DNA of 6,566 nt, from contig URYU01000098.1 of NCBI GenBank assembly GCA_900552155.1, forward strand, positions 1-6,566, read 5' to 3'. How positions within the stretch are numbered: position 1 is the first letter of the stretch; each line of letters starts with the position of its first letter. The notes below the pieces were generated by a model. That model was not told where the DNA came from. It ran no database searches and was given only the letters and a program-made list of their open reading frames with translations. Of this stretch, positions 1-4,834 are shown in pieces. The translations under genes and the position numbers were made by a program. This stretch comes from an uncultured Collinsella sp. GTDB lineage: Bacteria; Actinomycetota; Coriobacteriia; Coriobacteriales; Coriobacteriaceae.

Positions 1-46
1 AGTCGGGGCGATAAAGGCCCTGCTGCTGAGCGGAATCTGCCTGCAT
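1..46 (-). CDS. 5' end of a minus-strand gene, possibly glutamate synthase large subunit (partial)
   Basis: Only the first 15 codons are present, because the gene runs off the left edge. The minus strand has an ATG at 46-44 preceded by a good Shine-Dalgarno (AGGGGAGG, with about 6 nt to the ATG). It reads MQADSAQQQGLYRPD with no stop. The string QGLYRPD resembles the start of the large subunit of glutamate synthase (GltB), whose mature N-terminus usually continues into an EHDxCG motif with the catalytic Cys of a class II glutamine amidotransferase. That continuation lies outside the window, so the product is a guess from seven residues. The RBS and start make a real gene likely. It is divergent from the metal transporter gene, with the hairpin array between them. 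Confidence 0.45.
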   Translation of the reverse strand, partial: MQADSAQQQGLYRPD

Positions 47-230
47 CGCGATCCTCCCCTAGATATTAGACAGTCAGTTGAATAGGCATACTAGGAGCAT
101 CGCCGGCCCGTTGTGTTTCCCGCCCGTTTCGAAACAATTGCGTAACGCACGCCCCATGAGTGGACACCACCGACCTCAAGGGCGACAGCAAGGGCCCCAA
201 GTTCGGCCCGTAAGCTCACCGCTTCAAACA
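47..230. other. Intergenic stretch between the partial left-end gene and the hairpin array
   Basis: I find no convincing gene here. It should contain the promoter of the minus-strand gene starting at 46, but no well-placed -35/-10 pair stands out. The TAATAT on the minus strand lies too close to the Shine-Dalgarno to leave a normal leader. The only coding-looking piece is a 17-codon stretch at 160-213, listed separately. Confidence 0.5.
160..213 (+). other. Short coding-like remnant (17 codons), unidentified
   Basis: The frame GTG...TAA reads VDTTDLKGDSKGPKFGP and uses codons typical of well-expressed genes in this window (GAC, CTC, AAG, GGC, CCC, TTC). A TGA stop lies immediately upstream in the same frame, the frame before it does not look coding, and no ribosome binding site precedes the GTG. 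It could be the last codons of a gene whose body has been lost, or a chance match to the local codon bias. I do not recognise the protein. Confidence 0.2.
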
Positions 231-285
231 TCTCAATCTGTAACAGGAGGAGCCGATTTTGGCGCTTAGATGTTACAGATTGAGA
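231..285. repeat. Hairpin unit 1 of the array
   Basis: The left arm at 231-245 and the right arm at 271-285 are perfect 15-bp inverted repeats around a 25-nt loop. The loop also has a short internal GCC/GGC pairing possibility around its TTTT, which the other units do not clearly share. Confidence 0.9.
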
Positions 286-310
286 TTTTCTGCAGGACAG
301 TTTTGGTTTA

Positions 311-365
311 TCTCAATCTGTAACACGAAGGGCCGGTTTTTGCAGCTAACTGTTACAGATCGAGA
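311..365. repeat. Hairpin unit 2 of the array
   Basis: The left arm at 311-325 is identical to that of unit 1. The right arm at 351-365 has CGAGA instead of TGAGA at its end. This gives one mismatch in 15, which would be A·C in a plus-strand RNA but a tolerated G·U in a minus-strand RNA. The loop is 25 nt. Confidence 0.9.
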
Positions 366-390
366 TATTCCATAGGACCATTTCTTCCTG

Positions 391-445
391 TCTTGATCTG
401 TAACACCTAGACCCAATTTCCATCCTTAGTTGTTACAGATCAAGA
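391..445. repeat. Hairpin unit 3 of the array
   Basis: The left arm at 391-405 is TCTTGATCTGTAACA and the right arm at 431-445 is TGTTACAGATCAAGA, a perfect 15-bp pairing. Relative to unit 1, two arm positions have changed on both sides (C-G to T-A and A-T to G-C), so the palindrome is preserved through compensatory changes. The loop is 25 nt and is the most diverged of the three. Confidence 0.9.
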
Positions 446-503
446 CATTTCGGTAATCCCCTTTCACCATCCTATTCAAATACAACAATTTTGTTAGTCT
501 TGG

Positions 504-532
504 TTAACTTTTTAGCATAAAACGGGTATCCT
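504..532 (+). promoter_or_regulatory. Candidate promoter of the Nramp transporter gene
   Basis: TTAACT at 504-509 and TATCCT at 527-532 are separated by 17 bp, each matching 4 of 6 consensus bases. They lie in an AT-rich stretch (about 475-525) about 40 bp upstream of the start codon. This would place the hairpin array upstream of transcription rather than in the leader. An alternative pair (TTGTTA at 491, TAGCAT at 513) is about as good, so the exact site is uncertain. I see no convincing MntR/DtxR-type operator. Confidence 0.3.
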
Positions 533-568
533 TTGCGGCGTCAAACAAACGGCACGCAGGAGCTCACC

Positions 569-1825
569 ATGCTCAACCATCTCAAACAACACTTTGGTTC
601 CCGGCGCACCGGCGGTCACGGAGGCCTAGACATTGCACGGCATATCGGCCCTGGGCTGCTCGTGACCGTTGGCTTTATCGACCCGGGCAATTGGGCCTCC
701 AATATGGCCGCCGGCTCGCAGTTTGGCTACGCGCTGCTGTGGATCGTCACGCTGTCCACGATCATGCTCATCGTGCTGCAGCACAACGCGGCGCACCTGG
801 GCATCGCCACGGGCATGTGTCTTGCCGAGGCCACGACACGTTATCTCCCCCGCTTCGTTGGGCGCACGGTGCTCGCCAGTGCCTATCTCGCGACCATCGC
901 CACCGCCATGGCCGAAGTCCTGGGTGGCGCGATTGCCCTTCAAATGCTCTTTGGGCTGCCCGTGCGCGCCGGCTGCATCATCGTCGCGGCAGTATCGATT
1001 GCCATGCTCATGACAAGCTCCTACAAACGCGCCGAGCGATGGATCATCGCCTTCGTGGGCGTGGTGGGACTCTCGTTTTTAGCCGAGCTTGCACTAGTCA
1101 AGGTCGACTGGCCGCAGGCCGCCGCAAGCTGGATCACACCCAGTATGCCCACCGGCTCGGCCGCGATTATCGTAAGTGTCCTAGGCGCGGTCGTTATGCC
1201 TCACAACCTCTTCCTGCACTCCGAGGTCATCCAATCCATGCACTTTGAAGGCCAAGGCGAGCAGGTTATCGAGGAACGTCTGCGCTACGAGCTCTTCGAC
1301 ACGCTCTTTTCGATGGGCGTGGGCTGGGCAATCAACTCGGCCATGGTCATCCTGGCCGCAACGACCTTCTTTGCGCACAGCATTGTCGTAGACGACCTCG
1401 CCGTCGCAGCGGCCACGCTCTCCCCCATCTTGGGCCCGGCGAGCTCGACCATCTTTGCGGTAGCGCTGCTGTTCGCGGGACTATCGAGCAGCGTGACAGC
1501 GGGCATGGCGGCAGACACCATCACCACGGGCATGTTCGACGAGGAATACGACATCCACGACCGACATTCCTCGATCGGGGGGGCGGCCGGTTTCGCCGGC
1601 GCAGTGGCGGCGTGTCTGGTCGTCCCAAATCCTTTTGAAGGTCTCATCTGGAGTCAGGCACTGCTGTCGCTTCAGCTGCCGATTACGGTCTTTGTGCTCA
1701 TACGGCTCACCAGCTCAGCCCGCGTTATGGGCAAATACGCCAACTCGCGCCCGCTCAACGCGCTGCTCGTAGGGATCGGCGTCATCGTGACGATTCTCGA
1801 CATCGTGCTGCTAACGGGGATGTAA
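569..1825 (+). CDS. mntH: Nramp-family divalent metal (Mn2+/Fe2+) transporter
   Basis: This is a 418-aa integral membrane protein, the usual length for bacterial Nramp transporters with 11 transmembrane helices. Such proteins import Mn2+ or Fe2+ with protons across the cytoplasmic membrane. Both family signatures are visible: DPGN at residues 38-41 in TM1, and MPHNLFLHS at 210-218 in TM6. These supply the metal-ligand positions Asp38, Asn41, Ala207 and Met210. The methionine is the residue associated with transition-metal selectivity, so a Mg2+- or Al3+-type relative is less likely. The ATG at 569 was chosen because AGGAG at 558-562 lies 6 nt upstream. A TTG at 533 would add 12 residues without a good ribosome binding site and would overlap the candidate promoter. 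The gene stands alone, preceded by the three-unit hairpin array and followed by a half-unit of the same element. No terminator with a T-run is evident on its own strand. The assignment to the family is secure; Mn2+ as main substrate is inferred. Confidence 0.95.
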   Translation: MLNHLKQHFGSRRTGGHGGLDIARHIGPGLLVTVGFIDPGNWASNMAAGSQFGYALLWIVTLSTIMLIVLQHNAAHLGIATGMCLAEATTRYLPRFVGRTVLASAYLATIATAMAEVLGGAIALQMLFGLPVRAGCIIVAAVSIAMLMTSSYKRAERWIIAFVGVVGLSFLAELALVKVDWPQAAASWITPSMPTGSAAIIVSVLGAVVMPHNLFLHSEVIQSMHFEGQGEQVIEERLRYELFDTLFSMGVGWAINSAMVILAATTFFAHSIVVDDLAVAAATLSPILGPASSTIFAVALLFAGLSSSVTAGMAADTITTGMFDEEYDIHDRHSSIGGAAGFAGAVAACLVVPNPFEGLIWSQALLSLQLPITVFVLIRLTSSARVMGKYANSRPLNALLVGIGVIVTILDIVLLTGM

Positions 1826-1855
1826 TTGGGATGGCGTGACTGTCCAGATATAACG

Positions 1856-1895
1856 TCTTAATCTGTAACACGTGAGACCGTTTTAAACCGTCAGA
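1856..1895. repeat. Orphan half-unit of the array element
   Basis: TCTTAATCTGTAACA at 1856-1870 matches the left arm of the upstream array, with the full 10-bp core. It is followed by a 25-nt stretch that aligns with the unit loops (CC at positions 8-9, TTT at 12-14). No right arm follows at the expected position 1896. The sequence there runs into the rubredoxin terminator instead. The element lies 31 bp after the transporter stop codon, in the same orientation as the upstream left arms. Confidence 0.75.
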
Positions 1896-1903
1896 TAAAT
1901 CAA

Positions 1904-1937
1904 AAGGGTCCCGGCCGAGAATTCGACCGGGACCCTT
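1904..1937 (-). terminator. Rho-independent terminator of the rubredoxin gene
   Basis: A perfect 11-bp inverted repeat (AAGGGTCCCGG and its complement) encloses a 12-nt loop that can add three more pairs. On the minus strand it is followed by TTTTGATTT. It lies about 40 bp after the rubredoxin stop codon. On the plus strand only two T's follow the stem, so it is a poor terminator for the transporter gene. Confidence 0.85.
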
Positions 1938-1976
1938 GGACAGAGCTATGTTCGGCTTTCGCCGTGTGCCTGCGAG

Positions 1977-2120
1977 TTACTCCTCGACGAGCTCAAACTG
2001 ATCGGGACCGACGCCGCACACCGGGCACACGTAGTCCTCGGGCAGCTCGGGCGTGTCGACCTCAACCTCGTAACCGCAAACGGTGCACACAAACTTATAC
2101 GTCTTCTTCTCCTCAGCCAT
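1977..2120 (-). CDS. Rubredoxin-like iron protein
   Basis: This 47-aa protein has two Cys-x-x-Cys-Gly knuckles, CTVCGYE and CPVCGVG, and the PDQFE motif that follows the second knuckle in rubredoxins. The four cysteines would bind one iron as Fe(S-Cys)4, making a small cytoplasmic one-electron carrier. The usual length is about 50-55 aa, so this is a slightly short but complete member. The ATG at 2120 has AGGAG about 6 nt upstream; extending upstream to 2159 would run through the leader. The gene follows the broken flavin-reductase gene. The two families work together, and are sometimes fused, in electron transfer to oxygen- or nitric-oxide-reducing enzymes, so they probably once formed a functional pair. 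It has its own promoter and a strong terminator. The physiological partner is not in the window. Confidence 0.9.
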   Translation of the reverse strand: MAEEKKTYKFVCTVCGYEVEVDTPELPEDYVCPVCGVGPDQFELVEE

Positions 2121-2164
2121 GATGTTCTCCTCTCGAACGCGACTGGTGATGTACTTCACTTATT

Positions 2165-2192
2165 AGTATAGATTCTCAATAATATAATGCAA
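2165..2192 (-). promoter_or_regulatory. Promoter of the rubredoxin gene
   Basis: On the minus strand TTGCAT (2192-2187) and TATACT (2170-2165) are separated by 16 bp in a markedly AT-rich patch between the flavin-reductase remnant and the rubredoxin gene. The start point would be about 35-40 nt upstream of the ATG. The spacer and -10 region include an interrupted TTATT...AATAA symmetry that could be an operator, but it matches no regulator site that I can name with confidence. Confidence 0.6.
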
Positions 2193-2209
2193 GTATTTTT
2201 AGAACATTT

Positions 2210-2713
2210 CTAGCCTTGATACGACGAGGCTTTGGGCGGCGTCTTGCCCTTTAGCACCTTGTGATAGTAGTCGTACGTCAGCGGCGTCTCGTCGCTCAGG
2301 CGCTCGGCATCCTCGACCTCGCCAATAAACAGCAGATGCGTGCCCACATCCACAGTGTCGATCAAACGGCAGCTTAACTTGGACGTGGCGTGCGAGGTAT
2401 CTTAGGGCACTCCCAGAGCCGTATCGCGGGTCTCGTATTAGGCTAACTTGTCATATTCGCTGCTGGTGCGGAACCCAAAGTTACCGATGTAGAGCATGTC
2501 GGCGGTCTGATCGATCACGGTCAGCGCGAACGCTTTGGCCGATGCGATGACGCCCGAGGTGACATTGTCCTTGTTCACGGCAACCGAAATACGCGGCGGC
2601 AGGGACGTCACCTGCACCGCAGTGTTGATGACGCAGCCGGCGCGCAGCCCGTCTGCCGCGGCGCTCACCACGTACAGGCCACTCGGCATGGTAAAGAACG
2701 CAGTTTTGTCCAT
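2210..2713 (-). pseudogene. Flavin reductase-like (FMN-binding) protein gene with two in-frame stops
   Basis: The frame starts at ATG 2713 (MDKTAFFTMPSGLYVV...), with GGGGAG 8 nt upstream, and reads as a flavin reductase / flavoredoxin-type FMN-binding protein: the segments INTAVQVTS, VNKDN and YIGNFGFRTS are typical. After 91 codons there is a TAA (2440-2438), then 11 family-like codons, then a second TAA (2404-2402). It continues in the same frame for 63 clearly family-like codons (…TVDVGTHLLFIGEVEDAE… and YDYYHKVLKG) to a TAG at 2212-2210. Full length would be 167 residues, normal for the family. No frameshift is needed. With both stops in force the product would be only the N-terminal half, lacking the C-terminal part of the flavin-binding fold. 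The intact downstream frame points to recent inactivation, or less likely to sequence error. The adjacent rubredoxin gene remains intact. Confidence 0.85.
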
Positions 2714-2767
2714 AACGATCACTCCCCTAGCTCGGGTTGGAACCTCATGAATGTATGTACCCACAAA

Positions 2768-2798
2768 AAAGGCGGCACCCATAACGGCAGCCGCCTTT
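2768..2798 (-). terminator. Rho-independent terminator downstream of smpB
   Basis: AAAGGCGGC and GCCGCCTTT form a 9-bp stem around a 13-nt loop. On the minus strand the stem runs into a T6 tract. It lies about 120 bp after the smpB stop codon and before the flavin-reductase start, so it separates the two transcription units. Confidence 0.8.
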
Positions 2799-2840
2799 GA
2801 GACATATGTGTCAGAACAGTAAGAAAGATAAGACGCCCGC

Positions 2841-2907
2841 AGTTGCGGTGAAATAGGGACTGAATAGCCCCTCAAACAGGCAAAACAGTCCGTATCTCAC
2901 CGCAACT
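2841..2907. repeat. Long imperfect palindrome after smpB (REP-like)
   Basis: The outer arms AGTTGCGGTGA (2841-2851) and TCACCGCAACT (2897-2907) pair perfectly over 11 bp. After a single mismatch, 3 bp pair (2853-2855 with 2893-2895). After a second single mismatch, GGACTG (2857-2862) pairs with CAGTCC (2886-2891). This gives 20 pairs in a 67-nt element with a 23-nt loop. It starts 12 bp after the smpB stop codon and lacks a T-run, so it is not a standard terminator. Its form suggests a dispersed intergenic palindromic repeat. Confidence 0.75.
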
Positions 2908-2919
2908 TATATAGAGCGC

Positions 2920-3390
2920 CTACCGGTTGCGTTCCTTGAGGGCGCGGTCGATCTCGCGTTGGACATCACGCTTGGCCATGTCCTCGCGCTTGTCGTAGAG
3001 CTTCTTGCCGCGACCCAGACCCAGCAGCAGCTTTACGCGGCCGTCGGTATTAAAGTAGAGTTCCAACGGAACCAGCGCATAACCACGGTTGCGAAGTTTG
3101 CCGTCAAGAAAGTCGATCTCCTTGCGGTGCAGCAGCAGACGACGCCGACGATCGGGATCGCGATTCCACACGCCACCATGGCTATAAGGGTGGATATGCA
3201 GTCCGACGAGCCAGCACTCGCCGCCACGAATCAGCGCAAAAGTGTCAGTGATCTGACAGGCGCGCTCGCGAATCGACTTGACCTCGGTGCCGCTCAGCTC
3301 AATACCGCACTCAAACGTCTCATCGATAAAGTACTCATGATGTGCCGAGCGATTCTTGGAAATGAGTTTGCGCTCGCGCTTACTGGGCAT
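2920..3390 (-). CDS. smpB: SsrA-binding protein SmpB (trans-translation)
   Basis: This is a 156-aa protein, the standard SmpB length. SmpB binds tmRNA and delivers it to stalled ribosomes, mimicking the missing codon-anticodon contact. Family signatures run in order: KNRSAHHEYFIDETFECGI at the N-terminus, LSGTEVKSIRE, the WLVGLHIHPY strand, NRDPDRRRRLLLHRKEI, and GLGRGKKLYDKRE near the C-terminus. A basic tail (RDVQREIDRALKERNR) is expected to enter the mRNA channel. The ATG at 3390 follows AAGGAGG by 6 nt; the much longer upstream frame is only the shadow of the preceding gene. The start overlaps the 3' end of the TPR-like gene by 11 bp, so the two are probably translationally coupled. No tmRNA gene (ssrA) is recognisable in the window. 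The transcript probably ends at the hairpin at 2768-2798. Confidence 0.97.
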   Translation of the reverse strand: MPSKRERKLISKNRSAHHEYFIDETFECGIELSGTEVKSIRERACQITDTFALIRGGECWLVGLHIHPYSHGGVWNRDPDRRRRLLLHRKEIDFLDGKLRNRGYALVPLELYFNTDGRVKLLLGLGRGKKLYDKREDMAKRDVQREIDRALKERNR

Positions 3391-4297
3391 CGCCGGCCTC
3401 CTTGGCTCCATCGGCGTTTGAGCCCGCAGCCTCACGCTTTGCCTTGCGCTCGGCATTGAGCTCGGCATCGCTCTCGCGCACCAGTTTGATAATCGCCGCG
3501 CAGGCCTCCTCGCCCACCAAGTCGCGAGCACGCACCGTCAGGCGCGTCGCCTCCTGCTTGTCGCCGTCGCTTGCAGCATCGGTCGCGCACATAATCAGGC
3601 AGATGGCAATCTCGGCCGAAGGCGAGGTCGGCACGCCTTGCAGGGCCAGTTCACCCATCACGTGGTCGTCGCTCTCATCAGCGGCATCCGGATAGGTGGT
3701 ATGGATCTTGTTGAGCAGGCGCGTCGTATGCGCATCGTTGGGCGCCAGGCGCAGCGCCAGACGCGCGCAGCCCACGGCAGCCGAAACGTTCTCGGTCTCG
3801 GGCTCCAAGAAGTACTGACCTAGATTGGCGTAAGCGCGGGCGGCGCACTTGCCATCGCTTGCACGCTCCAGCACCGAGAACGAGAGCGATGCCCATTCCT
3901 GCTTGTCCTCGAGTGCGCGGAACAGCTCGGCCAAATCCAAGCGATAGTTGCAGTTCATGGGGTCCCAACGCACAGCCTGCATCAGGGCATTACGAGCGCT
4001 CACATAATCCTGCTGGCGAATGTAGGCAAACGCCATGTCAGAGTACAGGCGGTCAAACGGCACCTCGACCTGCACGAGCTCGCGCGGATCCTTCTCCACG
4101 CGGCGATAGGCCAAGCGCTCAAACTTGCTATCGAAGCTAAAGTATTGGCGCTTCTCCTCCGTCTTGCACTCAGCGTCGATATACTCCTCGGCGAGCTCCA
4201 CCAGACGCTCCAGCAGCGGCGTCGCCGTAGCCAGGTCGCCCTGCGCCAGATAGTTCTCGGCATACGTGATGTCTTGCAAGCTGATGGGCAGATCCAT
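3380..4297 (-). CDS. TPR-like protein of unknown function, upstream of smpB
   Basis: This predicted soluble 305-aa protein has no signal peptide or membrane segment. It is rich in helical repeats of tetratricopeptide type, clearest at residues about 82-115 (LYSDMAFAYIRQQDYVSARNAL... ending WDP) and again in the ARAYANLGQYF and ALRLAPND segments. A first repeat is likely near residues 10-36 (AENYLAQGDLATATPLLERL). The tail from about residue 274 is highly charged and alanine-rich, probably disordered. The ATG at 4297 has GAGGAG 5 nt upstream; a TTG at 4348 would extend it into the tRNA terminator region. Overlap with smpB suggests a shared transcript. TPR proteins are usually scaffolds, but I cannot name a specific function or partner. 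Confidence 0.85.
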   Translation of the reverse strand: MDLPISLQDITYAENYLAQGDLATATPLLERLVELAEEYIDAECKTEEKRQYFSFDSKFERLAYRRVEKDPRELVQVEVPFDRLYSDMAFAYIRQQDYVSARNALMQAVRWDPMNCNYRLDLAELFRALEDKQEWASLSFSVLERASDGKCAARAYANLGQYFLEPETENVSAAVGCARLALRLAPNDAHTTRLLNKIHTTYPDAADESDDHVMGELALQGVPTSPSAEIAICLIMCATDAASDGDKQEATRLTVRARDLVGEEACAAIIKLVRESDAELNAERKAKREAAGSNADGAKEAGDAQ

Positions 4298-4332
4298 GGC
4301 TACTCCTCGATCTGAGCGAAACACGGCAGGCG

Positions 4333-4344
4333 CCGTATATACGG
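4333..4344. promoter_or_regulatory. 12-bp perfect palindrome upstream of the TPR-smpB genes
   Basis: CCGTATATACGG lies 36 bp upstream of the TPR gene start, next to TTGACC (minus strand, 4348-4343), a plausible -35. The matching -10 position 17 bp on is poor (CGTGTT). The site could be an operator at a weak promoter, or the genes may rely partly on read-through from the tRNA operon. Confidence 0.3.
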
Positions 4345-4353
4345 TCAATACAC

Positions 4354-4381
4354 AAAACCCGGGTCTCTTACGAGGCCCGGG
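4354..4381 (-). terminator. Rho-independent terminator of the tRNA operon
   Basis: A 10-bp stem (CCCGGGTCTC paired with GAGGCCCGGG, one G·U) with a TTAC tetraloop spans 4358-4381. On the minus strand it is followed by TTTTGTGTATT. It begins about 10 bp after the 3' CCA of tRNA-Glu. Confidence 0.85.
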
Positions 4382-4391
4382 CGTTCAATTT

Positions 4392-4468
4392 TGGTAGCCC
4401 GTACCAGATTCGAACTGGTGATCTCCGCCTTGAGAGGGCGGCGTCCTAAACCGCTAGACGAACGGGCC
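4392..4468 (-). tRNA. tRNA-Glu (anticodon CTC)
   Basis: This 77-nt cloverleaf includes an encoded CCA. The acceptor strands GGCCCGT and ACGGGCT pair with a G·U at position 1-72. The D stem is GTCT/GGAC, the anticodon stem CCGCC/GGCGG with loop CTCTCAA (anticodon CTC, reading GAG), and the T stem ACCAG/CTGGT with loop TTCGAAT. The discriminator base is A. It is the second gene of a two-tRNA transcript and lies directly before the terminator. Confidence 0.96.
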
Positions 4469-4485
4469 ATATGTAGCAAATGCAA

Positions 4486-4559
4486 TGGCTGGGATGGAGG
4501 GAGTCGAACCCCCATTGACGGAACCAGAATCCGCTGTCCTGCCATTAGACGACATCCCA
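4486..4559 (-). tRNA. tRNA-Gln (anticodon CTG)
   Basis: This 74-nt cloverleaf includes an encoded CCA. The acceptor strands TGGGATG and CATCCCA give the U1-A72 pair typical of tRNA-Gln. The anticodon stem is GCGGA/TCCGT with loop TTCTGGT (anticodon CTG, reading CAG). The discriminator is G. It is the first gene of the operon, 17 nt before tRNA-Glu. Gln and Glu tRNAs share the glutamyl-tRNA synthetase/amidotransferase route in many bacteria of this type, though those enzymes are not in the window. Confidence 0.96.
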
Positions 4560-4603
4560 ATGACTGCATCGCTGCGCTCGGCTGTGCCTTTGCGCAAGAA
4601 AGA

Positions 4604-4632
4604 AATATACGGGAAGTCTCGCCGTGACGCAA
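4604..4632 (-). promoter_or_regulatory. Promoter of the tRNA-Gln/tRNA-Glu operon
   Basis: On the minus strand TTGCGT (4632-4627) and TATATT (4609-4604) are separated by 17 bp. The start point would be near 4597, leaving a leader of about 38 nt before tRNA-Gln. An AT-rich stretch at 4638-4680 upstream of the -35 could act as an UP element. Confidence 0.65.
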
Positions 4633-4635
4633 GCC

Positions 4636-4670
4636 CCAATTTTGACTTTTTTGAAATTCAGTCAAATTGG
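4636..4670. repeat. AT-rich inverted repeat upstream of the tRNA promoter
   Basis: CCAATTTTGAC (4636-4646) and GTCAAATTGG (4661-4670) are inverted with one extra T on the left side and a 14-nt AT-rich centre. It sits immediately upstream of the tRNA -35 element. It may be a regulatory site, or it may simply reflect an AT-rich UP region. Confidence 0.4.
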
Positions 4671-4834
4671 CCTAATTTAGTCCAACCCGTGAAGGACCTG
4701 TGAAGCCAACCGCTGTACGCGAAGGGCAAAACGCCGCGAGCGGTAGCCGTCAACCGTTGGCAGATTCTACCGTGAAAACGATAGCGCCAGGCAACACAAT
4801 CGAAGTATCAATGATCGCGTAGATATGAGGCGCC

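Larger units (their letters stand above)
231..445. repeat. Array of six alternating 15-bp inverted arms, exact 40-bp spacing (three hairpin units)
   Basis: Arms in the L orientation (TCTCAATCTGTAACA type) start at 231, 311 and 391. Arms in the R orientation (TGTTACAGATTGAGA type) start at 271, 351 and 431. Each arm is 15 bp and each gap between neighbours is exactly 25 bp. The structure is therefore three tandem 80-bp units, each a 55-bp hairpin plus a 25-bp linker. The 10-bp core ATCTGTAACA is identical in all six arms, while the outer five bases vary in a mostly pair-preserving way. The loops are related but diverged (about 15/25, 13/25 and 10/25 identities pairwise, with CC at loop positions 8-9 and TTT at 12-14 shared by all three). 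The array lies between a divergent gene start (46) and the Nramp transporter start (569). Function is unknown: it could be a protein-binding array, a structured leader or small RNA, or an amplified intergenic repeat. Confidence 0.9.

Noticed and set aside
78..269. Plus-strand 63-aa reading frame
   Set aside because: Its composition is not protein-like, there is no ribosome binding site, and it runs into the first hairpin unit.
231..445. CRISPR array
   Set aside because: The repeats alternate in orientation and are only 15 bp. The spacers are related to each other rather than unique, and no cas gene is present.
490..520. MntR/DtxR-type operator at the mntH promoter
   Set aside because: Only a 6-bp GTTAAC centre is symmetric. 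The flanks do not extend the palindrome or match a known box.
231..568. Manganese riboswitch or tandem attenuator in the mntH leader
   Set aside because: The hairpins lack the conserved features of the yybP-ykoY riboswitch that I know. No hairpin is followed by a T-run, and the best candidate promoter lies downstream of the array.
533..568. Longer mntH starting at TTG 533
   Set aside because: There is no ribosome binding site before 533, whereas ATG 569 has AGGAG at 6 nt and gives a normal Nramp N-terminus.
669..1647. Several overlapping reading frames on both strands inside the transporter gene
   Set aside because: They are high-GC shadows of the real frame, with arginine- and histidine-rich or low-complexity translations.
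1904..1937. Bidirectional terminator also serving mntH
   Set aside because: The plus strand has only two T's after the stem, so termination there would be weak; the T-run is on the minus strand.
3391..3531. 47-residue N-terminal extension of SmpB
   Set aside because: It lies entirely inside the TPR gene in another frame, and the internal ATG at 3390 has a strong ribosome binding site and the canonical SmpB start.
4391..4703. Protein-coding frames across the tRNA region
   Set aside because: They are translations of two tRNA genes and their leader.
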